Source: Belliella filtrata (GTDB taxonomy: Bacteria > Bacteroidota > Bacteroidia > Cytophagales > Cyclobacteriaceae). From it: 50,061 nt of DNA. The stretch lies in the NCBI RefSeq assembly GCF_022549775.1, contig NZ_JAKZGP010000036.1, positions 1 through 50,061 on the forward strand. The letters are read 5' to 3'. A program made the position numbers and the translations under genes. The notes under the pieces were generated by a model. It was not told where the DNA came from. It saw only the letters and a program-made list of their open reading frames with translations, and made no database searches. This document shows, piece after piece, positions 1 to 7,619 of the stretch; within the stretch, counting starts at the first letter, position 1; each line of letters starts with the position of its first letter.

Positions 1-142
1 TCCTTACCCTAAACCAAATTAAAAGTATCACTCAACCATAAAAAATCCTAGATTGACAAAAAAATGATTCTTTATGGCACTGTATTTATCCAAATCAAAA
101 CCAAATTAGAATCCTGCGGATTTTAGGTTATTAGTAAAAAAA

Positions 143-1001
143 ATGACTATGAAAAGAGTCCTGATTTTTATTTCGCTTTTCAGTATGCTACTAGTAGTTT
201 CATGCGGTAAACATGGCGAAGAGAGCAATGTTGTAAGTTCCGATGCTTCAGATACAAATTTTGTAGAATTATTGGACATTCCGCTTACTGAACAACCACC
301 ACCACCACCCTTACCACCAACATCAGAGGATATTCAGCAAGTTGAAATTTCAACAAGAAAACTTATCAAGTCTGGGGATATCCAAATTCAGACTGATAAT
401 ATAAAAAACGATTACAAGAAAATTCTAAAATTTGATTCAACGACATGAGGCATATGTCTCGCAAGAGAATGAAAACAACAATGGCTTAGAAAAAAGCATC
501 TACATAAGGATAAAAGTACCAGTGGATAGATTTGATTCTTTGTACAGACTTACAGCTGGGGTAGGTTCAAAAGTGATAAGTAAATCAGCAAACGTAGAGG
601 ATGTTACTTCTAAGTATCATGACCTAAATGCAAAAATTGAAAGTTTAAAAGCGCTTGAAAATAGGTATCGAGAAATTTTGAACCAAGCAAAAACCATTAA
701 AGATATTTTAGAAATAGAGAGTAGCCTAAATAATATTAGGGCTGAAATAGACATGTACGACTCAAGATTTAGAAGACTATCTCAAAATATAATATTCAGT
801 ACATTAAATGTCAATCTGTTAGAAAAAATTGAGGCTAAAGAGAAATCGGAGGAAAATTTTCTAGATGAACTAAAGGCTTCCTTTCTCATAGGATGGTCTG
901 GCTTTTTACAATTGGTCTTAAGATTTGTAAGTTTTTGGCCTTACATAGTTTTAATAAGCTTAGCAGTCTTCTCCTTGAACTTGTGGATGAGGAGCAAATA
1001 A
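143..1001 (+). pseudogene. DUF4349-family lipoprotein gene, interrupted by a frameshift
   Basis: Two overlapping reading frames together make one DUF4349-type protein. The first (143-448) has a lipoprotein signal with lipobox LVVSC (Cys21), a proline-rich spacer (PPPPPLPP, residues about 51-58) and the family's typical opening (RKLIKSGDIQIQ). The second (open from 432) carries the rest: HEAYVSQEN, a coiled-coil stretch (YHDLNAKIESLKALENRYRE) and a C-terminal membrane helix ending in RSK. The frame must change near 428-434, in the run AAAATTT; the geometry fits one extra base. The family is a membrane- or lipid-anchored envelope protein of unknown function. Either the gene is disrupted, the read has an indel error, or a frameshift is used. 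The 5' frame starts at ATG 143; ATG 149 is an alternative. No second TonB-type partner adjoins it. Confidence 0.7.
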
Positions 1002-1101
1002 TCGATAATGAGTACTTAATAATCTATTCTAACTATATTTTCTTAGATTTTTCAAATCAAAACCTCATTTTTGTCGTTAAGCTTTGAAACCATTTATAGA
1101 T

Positions 1102-3501
1102 ATGAATCTTTTCCAAAGGTGTTTCACCTTGGTATTGTGCTTGATCCCATTGTCTACATCTTTTGTGATAGCACAAGATGTAAGTTACTTAGAAGGTACT
1201 ATTATAGACTTTGCTACAAATCAATCGATCCCCGGTGCTAATGTGTATTGGAAGCATAGCCCAACCGAAGGTGTCACAACATCTCAGGAAGGAATATTCA
1301 AATTACCCACCACAAAGCTTCCTGCTGTTTTGATTGTTTCTTTTATAGGCTATGAACAAGTTGAAAGAGAAGTGACCAGTAAAGACCTGGCTAGAGGGCT
1401 AAAGATTTATCTTAGAGAAGATGAAATGGACCTTCAAGAAGTGACTGTAAGCAGCACCAGACCAGATCAAAATGTAAAAAGTCTTGATATGGGCAAATCT
1501 GTCGTCCCCATCGAGACTATAAAAAACATCCCGGCACTTTTTGGAGAAGTTGATATCCTCAGAAGTTTGCAACTTTTGCCTGGAGTTCAAACAGCTGGAG
1601 AAGGAACTACTGGACTATTTGTGAGAGGAGGATCAGCGGATCAAAATTTATTGCAAATAGATGGAGCTCCAATCTATAATCCTTCACATTTCTTTGGATT
1701 TTTCTCTGTATTTAACCCAGACGCCATTCATGGTGTTGATTTTTATAAAGGAAATATTCCAGCAAATTATGGTGGTAGGATTTCAAGCCTCATAGATATC
1801 TCACTCAAAGAAGGGAATTTCGACAAGATCAAAGGAGAGGGAGGTATAGGGACCATAAGTTCAAGACTTACTGTAGACGGGCCATTGTTTTCGGACAAAT
1901 CAAGTTTTGTAATTTCCGCACGCAGAACCTATGCTGATCTGTTTTTGAGATTGTCCTCCGATCCCAATATCAACAATAATGACCTTTATTTTTATGACTT
2001 GAGTGGAAAGACAGTTTTTAAGCTTGGTGAAAAAGACAAGCTAACTGTTTCCTCATATTATGGATCAGACTTTTTGGGACTGTCTGGTCAATTTGGGTTT
2101 GGCTGGTCCAACTGGATGGGAGCTGCCACATGGAACAGAAACATATCTGATAGATTGTTTTTCGACCTGAATGCTTATTCAAGTCGATACAACTACAAAG
2201 TGTCATTCGATGATGCGGACAATGGTTTTGAATGGGGAAATGCCTTGGGTGAGACTGGATTCAAAGCTACATGGAATTATCATGTCTCTGATCAGACAAA
2301 GATCAATTGGGGAAGTCACCTTCAATTTTATCATTTTGCATCCATTGACTTAGAGCCTGCACCAGGTAGTGCTATCCAGCCTATTACTTCCAACCCTTTC
2401 AATGGATTACAGCTCAATCCTTTTGTGTCGGTAAATCATGAGTTTTCTGATAAAGTAGGACTTGAAGCTGGATTGAGGTGGTCATTGTATCAGCAACATG
2501 GAAGGGGTGTAGCCTACACCTTTGAGGATAATATTCCCAGTCCTGAAGCCGTTATCACGGACTCTTTGACGTTCAATACATTCGAAAAGATGAGAGGCTA
2601 TCATGGCCTTGAACCTAGATTAGCACTTAGGTATTTACTTAGAGAAGATCTTTCTTTGAAAATAGCAGCTAATCGGGCATTTCAGTATTTACAAGTGGCT
2701 TCAAATAGCTCCGCTGGACTTCCTTTGGATAGGTGGATTTTGGCAGGCACATATATTCCACCAATCAGAGGAGATCAATTTTCTGTAGGTATATTCAAAA
2801 ACTTCAAAAATGATACATGGGAAGTTTCTTTGGAAGGCTATTATAAAGACATGAAAAATCTGATTGATCTTCGTCAAGGAGCTAGTGTCTTGTTTACAGA
2901 TCGAGTAGAAACAGAGATTTTGGTAGGTGATGGATATGCCTATGGAGCAGAATTTCTTTTGAGAAAAAATGTAGGTAAAACAACAGGTTGGCTCAGTTAT
3001 GCCTATTCTAGAACATGGAGGAAGATTGAAGGGATTAGTTTCGATAGGTGGTATAACCCTAGATTTGATAGACCACATGACCTCAATTTGGTGCTGAACC
3101 ATCAGTTTGATAAGCAATGGTCAGCTAATTTGACATTTGTCTACACAACGGGCCAGGCTGTGACTTTTCCAGCGGGTAGTTATGTAGTGGATAGTCAAAG
3201 GTTACCCTTGTATACAGGAGAAAGAAATGCAGATAGGTTTCCCGATTACCACAGGATGGACGCTTCAGTTACATGGAAAAATGTGGATAAAGGGAAAAAG
3301 TGGAGAGGTAGCTGGAACTTTAGCATCTATAATCTTTATGGGAGGAAAAACCCATTTTCTTATCAATTTACTGAAATTTTCAACGACGAAATTAACTTCA
3401 CACCTACTTCTACTGAACCCATTACTTCCAGAAGACCAGGTACTGTGATGACATATTTGTTTACTTTCCTACCTTCATTAACATATAACTTCGAATTCTA
3501 A
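1102..3501 (+). CDS. TonB-dependent outer-membrane receptor with carboxypeptidase-regulatory domain
   Basis: This is an outer-membrane beta-barrel receptor of about 799 residues that takes up an unidentified substrate using TonB energy. A signal peptide (cleavage after FVIAQ, residue about 25) is followed by a carboxypeptidase-D-regulatory-like domain (about 26-113, with GTIIDFATNQSIPGANV), a plug domain (about 120-245, with GLFVRGGSADQNLLQIDGAP) and a long barrel ending in the aromatic terminus TYNFEF, as expected for BAM-assembled proteins. The frame stays open to a TTG at 1084, but ATG 1102 gives the better signal peptide. The stop overlaps the start of the DUF4249 lipoprotein (TAATG), so the two are translationally coupled, the usual receptor/lipoprotein pairing. 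It is smaller than SusC proteins and no SusD follows. The ligand cannot be told from the sequence. Confidence 0.93.
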   Translation: MNLFQRCFTLVLCLIPLSTSFVIAQDVSYLEGTIIDFATNQSIPGANVYWKHSPTEGVTTSQEGIFKLPTTKLPAVLIVSFIGYEQVEREVTSKDLARGLKIYLREDEMDLQEVTVSSTRPDQNVKSLDMGKSVVPIETIKNIPALFGEVDILRSLQLLPGVQTAGEGTTGLFVRGGSADQNLLQIDGAPIYNPSHFFGFFSVFNPDAIHGVDFYKGNIPANYGGRISSLIDISLKEGNFDKIKGEGGIGTISSRLTVDGPLFSDKSSFVISARRTYADLFLRLSSDPNINNNDLYFYDLSGKTVFKLGEKDKLTVSSYYGSDFLGLSGQFGFGWSNWMGAATWNRNISDRLFFDLNAYSSRYNYKVSFDDADNGFEWGNALGETGFKATWNYHVSDQTKINWGSHLQFYHFASIDLEPAPGSAIQPITSNPFNGLQLNPFVSVNHEFSDKVGLEAGLRWSLYQQHGRGVAYTFEDNIPSPEAVITDSLTFNTFEKMRGYHGLEPRLALRYLLREDLSLKIAANRAFQYLQVASNSSAGLPLDRWILAGTYIPPIRGDQFSVGIFKNFKNDTWEVSLEGYYKDMKNLIDLRQGASVLFTDRVETEILVGDGYAYGAEFLLRKNVGKTTGWLSYAYSRTWRKIEGISFDRWYNPRFDRPHDLNLVLNHQFDKQWSANLTFVYTTGQAVTFPAGSYVVDSQRLPLYTGERNADRFPDYHRMDASVTWKNVDKGKKWRGSWNFSIYNLYGRKNPFSYQFTEIFNDEINFTPTSTEPITSRRPGTVMTYLFTFLPSLTYNFEF

Positions 3502-4334
3502 TGAAAAGAGTATTCATCGCTTTGTTTTCGATATTGTGCTACACTTCATGTCAGGAAGAAGTTATCTTGAACTTGGATACATTAGAACCAACCCCAGTGA
3601 TTGAGGCTGTTTGGACCAACGTACCGAATATCAATCAGGTTATGATCACAACATCTAGGGAATATTATGACAATACTCCCAACGAAGTTATTGAAGATGC
3701 GCAAGTGTCCATTCGTAATTTAGAAACAGGTCGAATTGCAAATTTTGTGTACAATAATCAATTAAGGAAATATTTACCTACAAATAATCAAATCGGACAA
3801 ATAGGGCATGAGTATGAGTTAAGTGTAATTATTCAAGATAAAGCATATATATCGACAGGCGTATTACTTGCCCCGCCCACCCTAGATTCTATTACTTATG
3901 AGTTCAAAGACCAGCGCGTATTTAGAGATGAAGGATATTACTTGACACTTTATGGTGATATTCCATTTGAAGAGGATAATTACTACAGACTTAGGGTAGT
4001 GAAAAATGACACGCTTTTGAACAGAAGATCAGATTATTTGCTATTTGATGATACTTTTGGTACTCAGATTTTGAACAGAGGGTTTGAACTTGGAGGTTTC
4101 ACATTTGAAGCGGGAGATAGGGTGAGGCTTGAATTATTCCGATTAAATAAGGGGGCATATGACTATCTTTCTCAATTAGTTGGTTTACTTTTTAATGATG
4201 GGGGATTATTTAGTCCACCACCTCAAAACCCTGTTTCAAACATTAAGCCATTGGAGCATGATGGAAGTGTTTTAGGTTATTTTATGGTAAGTCCTTACAT
4301 AGGCGCTAGTGTTTTGATAGAAGAAGAGGAATAG
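3501..4334 (+). CDS. DUF4249 lipoprotein, partner of the TonB receptor
   Basis: This 277-residue lipoprotein has a short signal ending in lipobox YTSC (Cys17) and the DUF4249 signature opening: VILNLDTLEPTPVIEAVWTN, then a beta-rich body with DAQVSIRNLETG. Members are typically encoded directly behind TonB receptors of the type seen at 1102 and are presumed to be surface-exposed accessory lipoproteins for uptake; this role is inferred from context rather than shown. The start codon overlaps the receptor stop by one base (TAATG), which argues for coupled translation and a one-to-one complex. The C-terminus is acidic (EEEE). Confidence 0.88.
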   Translation: MKRVFIALFSILCYTSCQEEVILNLDTLEPTPVIEAVWTNVPNINQVMITTSREYYDNTPNEVIEDAQVSIRNLETGRIANFVYNNQLRKYLPTNNQIGQIGHEYELSVIIQDKAYISTGVLLAPPTLDSITYEFKDQRVFRDEGYYLTLYGDIPFEEDNYYRLRVVKNDTLLNRRSDYLLFDDTFGTQILNRGFELGGFTFEAGDRVRLELFRLNKGAYDYLSQLVGLLFNDGGLFSPPPQNPVSNIKPLEHDGSVLGYFMVSPYIGASVLIEEEE

Positions 4335-4348
4335 ATTGCTTACTTTTG
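4312..4348 (+). promoter_or_regulatory. Putative Bacteroidota promoter for the THUMP methyltransferase gene
   Basis: TACTTTTG at 4341-4348 matches the -7 consensus TAnnTTTG. A TTTTG at 4312-4316 could be the -33 element, although the 24-base gap is slightly long. The box lies five bases before the ATG at 4353, implying a very short or absent leader. It sits inside and just after the end of the DUF4249 gene. Confidence 0.5.
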
Positions 4349-4352
4349 TAGC

Positions 4353-5510
4353 ATGTTAGATTTCACACAAAAAGGTAAAGTTGTCATTACTTTTAAAGAC
4401 AGGTTTGCACCATACGTTGCACTAGAGCTTGAAGCATTGGGTTTCAAAGCGAAGCAAGTCAATAGAACATATATTGAAATAATAGCTTCTATGAATGATT
4501 GTATTTTTCTCAATCTACATTTGAGAATAGCCAGTCATGTGCTTTTTGAAATCAAATCATTCTACCTTCACCATGCTGATGATATCTATAGAAGGGTTAA
4601 GTCTATTCCTTGGGAAGAGTATATTACCGAGACTACTTATTTTTCAGTCAACTCGCATGTGGATCATGAGAGTGTAGATAATCCACTTTTTGTAAATGTT
4701 CGTGTCAAAGATGCAATCGTAGATAGGTTTAGAGATCAGACAGGAATAAGGCCAGATACTGGTTCGAACTATGATGGAGCAGTATTTCAACTTTTTTGGA
4801 AAGAAACACAGGCTACATTATATATCAATACTTCAGGTGAAACACTGGCCAAGCATGGGTACAGAAAGATCCCTGGAAAAGCACCAATGTTGGAGGCTTT
4901 GGCCGCAGCGACTATTTATGCAAGTGAATGGGATCGTAAAAGCCCATTTATCAACCCTATGTGTGGTTCGGGAACGCTGGCCATCGAAGCAGCACTGATA
5001 GCTACAAATAGATATCCAGGACTTTATCGTGATCATTACTCATTCCAGCATTTCTTAGGATATGATGATCAGTATTTTCAAAAACTCAAAATCGAGCTAG
5101 AGAGTAAGGTGACAGCCCCTCAAGATTTAAAAATAATAGCATCAGATATATCAGAACAGGCCGTACTTTTCACAAGAGAAAATGCAAGTACAGCAGGAGT
5201 CGAAGAGTTGATCGAATATGAAGTTTGTGATTTTTCAGATTGTGAAGTCCCTAACGCTGAAGAAGGAATCTTGATGATCAATCCAGAATATGGAGAAAGA
5301 CTAGGTGAACAGGATGATCTTTTAGATACATATAAGCGTATGGGGGATTTTATGAAGCAAAAATGTGCTGGATACACGGGCTATATTTTTACTGGAAATC
5401 TACCTCTCGGTAAGCGGATAGGGTTGAGGCCTTCTAGAAAGATTGAGTTCTACAATGGAACAATTGATTGCAGGTTAATGAAATTCGAATTGTATAAAGG
5501 GAAAAAGTAA
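4353..5510 (+). CDS. THUMP-domain rRNA (guanine-N2)-methyltransferase, RlmL N-terminal type
   Basis: The 385-residue protein belongs to the COG0116 family (N-terminal half of RlmL / YcbY-like), SAM-dependent enzymes that methylate guanine N2 in 23S rRNA. An N-terminal ferredoxin-like/THUMP region (about 1-160) precedes a Rossmann methyltransferase domain with the SAM motif NPMCGSGTLAIEAA (about 202-215) and the catalytic motif IV NPEYGERLG; most members have NPPYG, so Glu replaces the second Pro here. It lacks the second methyltransferase domain (RlmK) of the E. coli fusion, which is normal for the family outside Proteobacteria. It is often misannotated as an N6-adenine DNA methylase. A promoter box lies just upstream. 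The exact target base is inferred. Confidence 0.88.
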   Translation: MLDFTQKGKVVITFKDRFAPYVALELEALGFKAKQVNRTYIEIIASMNDCIFLNLHLRIASHVLFEIKSFYLHHADDIYRRVKSIPWEEYITETTYFSVNSHVDHESVDNPLFVNVRVKDAIVDRFRDQTGIRPDTGSNYDGAVFQLFWKETQATLYINTSGETLAKHGYRKIPGKAPMLEALAAATIYASEWDRKSPFINPMCGSGTLAIEAALIATNRYPGLYRDHYSFQHFLGYDDQYFQKLKIELESKVTAPQDLKIIASDISEQAVLFTRENASTAGVEELIEYEVCDFSDCEVPNAEEGILMINPEYGERLGEQDDLLDTYKRMGDFMKQKCAGYTGYIFTGNLPLGKRIGLRPSRKIEFYNGTIDCRLMKFELYKGKK

Positions 5511-5593
5511 ATATTAATTTGATGTTTTAAGTTTCATGACTTTTATCATGTTTTAAGCTGATGTGACTCATGATTTTCCTAAAAATACTTTTC

Positions 5594-5601
5594 TAATTTT
5601 G
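5594..5601 (+). promoter_or_regulatory. Putative -7 promoter box upstream of the 604-residue protein gene
   Basis: TAATTTTG fits TAnnTTTG and lies 22 bases before the ATG at 5624. No convincing TTG is present at the expected upstream spacing, so this is only a candidate. Confidence 0.38.
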
Positions 5602-5623
5602 AAACTTAAATATTTTGAGTTTC

Positions 5624-7438
5624 ATGAGAAAAGCAAATCAACCACATAGTTTTCATATTCCTGTTATGGGTTTGGGATACACATTGGAGACACCATTGAA
5701 AGTAGCAAAATATGGGATATCATCTGTAGTTTCTATCATGGATGATAAGTTGTGTGAGGATCTTCGTAGGGTGAAGAGTAGAATGCTCAACGTTCCATAT
5801 TTACCAATCACTGACAAAGAGCCTGATTCAAGAGCAAAACGAATTACTACATTTTTAGATTTTTTGTCTGATCAAGTAGACTTGCAGGTAGAAAACATCA
5901 AAAGGCAGACTTTCCAAACAGGAAGTGAATTAGATACTTACTTTGAGTTGCTCCCTAATTCACATGTATTGAAAAGCATGTATGAAGAGATCATGATCTT
6001 CGAAGGAAGTATCCGAGAAGAAATGAATGATAAGATCAAATCGATGATTTTTCCTGGGAAAATTGATGTTAATATCATGACCAAAGTCGATAAAATCAAT
6101 TATGATAAGGATGGAAATTCGCTTCCTCGTGAATATTCAGATGCCTTGTCTGCCCTTAGAGGTTTTGTCAATAGCAAAATAGAATCATCTGTTGTGTTCT
6201 CGGCAGGATTGAACCCAGCCCTTTACAATTATGCAGCTTCATTTGATTCCTTCTTTCCAAATCACGTGGGTAAAATTTCCAAAAGAATCACACTCAAGGT
6301 AAGTGATTATAGATCCGCATTGATTCAGGGAAAATATTTGGCAAAAAAAGGACTGTGGGTTTCAGAATTTAGAATTGAATCTGGCCTGAATTGTGGTGGA
6401 CATGCCTTTGCTACTGAAGGTGTTCTTCTTGGTCCTATTTTAGAAGAGTTCAAAACCAAAAGAGAGGAGCTTCAAGAACTGCTTTGGGACGCTTGCAATC
6501 AAACACTCCAAGATCAAGGAAAACCACTATTGCTTTCTTCAGAGAAAATCAAAATTACAGTACAAGGAGGAATTGGTACAGCAAAGGAAGATGAGTTTTT
6601 GACCAATCATTATGATTTGGATGGAACGGGGTGGGGAAGTCCTTTCTTAATGGTTCCTGAGGCAACAAATGTAGATGAGGATACATTGAAAAAGTTGATG
6701 AATGCCAAAAAAAGCGATTATTTCCTGAGTGATGCTTCACCCCTTGGGGTTAGGTTCAATAACCTGAAGACTAGTAGTGGAGAAGTACAAAGGAAAGAAA
6801 GAATTGCTAAAGATAGGCCTGGAAGCCCCTGTTATAAAAAATTTCTTTCTTTTAGCACAGAATTTACAGAGAAGCCTATTTGCACAGCATCTAGGCAATA
6901 CTTAAATCTTAAAATAAAGCAGCTTAAGCAGCAAAATCTTGGTGAAGATGAGTTAGAAAAAAGGTCAAAAGAGATTTTGGTTAAAGATTGTCTTTGTGAA
7001 GGGTTAGGAGCTGCGGCTTTACTAGCCAATGGCGAAACCCCCGCTCGCAACTTGAAAGCTGTAACGATCTGTCCTGGCCCAAATTTGGCTTATTTTTCAG
7101 GTCTTTTTAGCCTCAAAGAAATGGTGGGGCACATCTACGGAAAGCTCAATATTATGAAAGACCCATTGCGTCCTCACATGTTTGTAAAGGAGTTGCAATT
7201 GTACATTGATTATCTAAAAGAGGAGGTTACCAAATACATTGGAGATCAGCCTACAAAATTTGAGACATACGTTGATAAATTCAAAGAAAATCTAAATCAA
7301 GGCGTAAATTACTACCTCAATTTGATTCACAACTTGCCTGTAGACACAATTGAAATGATGGAGAAAATGAAACGTCAGTTTAGCGAAGCAATAGATGAAT
7401 TGAATCAAATAGAAGCTCCAAAATTTGTCACATCCTAA
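5624..7438 (+). CDS. Conserved protein of uncertain family, possible flavin-type TIM barrel
   Basis: The 604-residue soluble protein has no signal peptide or membrane helix. I do not recognise its family with certainty. The opening (HIPVMGLGYTLETPLKVAKYGI) resembles the entry strand of FMN-binding TIM barrels such as nitronate monooxygenases. GLNCGGHAFATEGVLLGP (about 262-279) recalls glycine-rich phosphate/FMN-binding segments of glutamate-synthase-like enzymes. The C-terminal half holds spaced cysteines (GSPCYKK, KPICTASRQY, KDCLCEGLGAAAL, ICPGPN) that could be a metal or Fe-S site. A charged helical tail follows. ATG 5624 was chosen over an in-frame TTG at 5615. It is a single gene with its own candidate promoter, and convergent with the M28 peptidase. 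A redox enzyme role is inference only. Confidence 0.7.
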   Translation: MRKANQPHSFHIPVMGLGYTLETPLKVAKYGISSVVSIMDDKLCEDLRRVKSRMLNVPYLPITDKEPDSRAKRITTFLDFLSDQVDLQVENIKRQTFQTGSELDTYFELLPNSHVLKSMYEEIMIFEGSIREEMNDKIKSMIFPGKIDVNIMTKVDKINYDKDGNSLPREYSDALSALRGFVNSKIESSVVFSAGLNPALYNYAASFDSFFPNHVGKISKRITLKVSDYRSALIQGKYLAKKGLWVSEFRIESGLNCGGHAFATEGVLLGPILEEFKTKREELQELLWDACNQTLQDQGKPLLLSSEKIKITVQGGIGTAKEDEFLTNHYDLDGTGWGSPFLMVPEATNVDEDTLKKLMNAKKSDYFLSDASPLGVRFNNLKTSSGEVQRKERIAKDRPGSPCYKKFLSFSTEFTEKPICTASRQYLNLKIKQLKQQNLGEDELEKRSKEILVKDCLCEGLGAAALLANGETPARNLKAVTICPGPNLAYFSGLFSLKEMVGHIYGKLNIMKDPLRPHMFVKELQLYIDYLKEEVTKYIGDQPTKFETYVDKFKENLNQGVNYYLNLIHNLPVDTIEMMEKMKRQFSEAIDELNQIEAPKFVTS

Positions 7439-7469
7439 AATAAATCCCTTGATATTATCAAAAAATAGG

Positions 7470-7531
7470 ACTCAAAACTCAAGAAACAAGGCGCTAGATA
7501 CTAGACTCTAGACACTCTAAACTTTTTGAGT
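7470..7531. repeat. Imperfect intergenic inverted repeat with CTAGA-rich centre
   Basis: ACTCAAAA at 7470-7477 is complementary to TTTTGAGT at 7524-7531. The stretch between them contains CTAGATACTAGACTCTAGAC, a run of short related units. It lies between convergent genes and may serve as a weak terminator or be a remnant of a dispersed repeat. Confidence 0.35.
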
Positions 7532-7581
7532 AAGGAAACTCCTATAGCATGCCTATATCGCTCTGGCATATTTCAATTTCC

Positions 7582-7617
7582 CCTTTCACCCTTCACCCTT
7601 CATCCTTCACCCTTCTC
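7582..7617. repeat. Tandem CCTTCAC heptamer repeat
   Basis: About five tandem copies of a 7-base unit (CCTTCAC with single-base variants such as CCTTCAT) fill the last part of the 181-base gap before the minus-strand peptidase gene. It is non-coding. On the minus strand it reads GTGAAGG, directly after the peptidase stop. Confidence 0.7.
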
Positions 7618-7619
7618 CT

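Noticed and set aside
893-1087. Open frame of 64 codons overlapping the end of the DUF4349 gene
   Set aside because: It is an out-of-frame shadow of the C-terminal membrane helix; the composition is not protein-like.
2701-3117. Open frame of 138 codons antisense to the TonB receptor barrel
   Set aside because: Opposite-strand shadow of a well-supported receptor gene.
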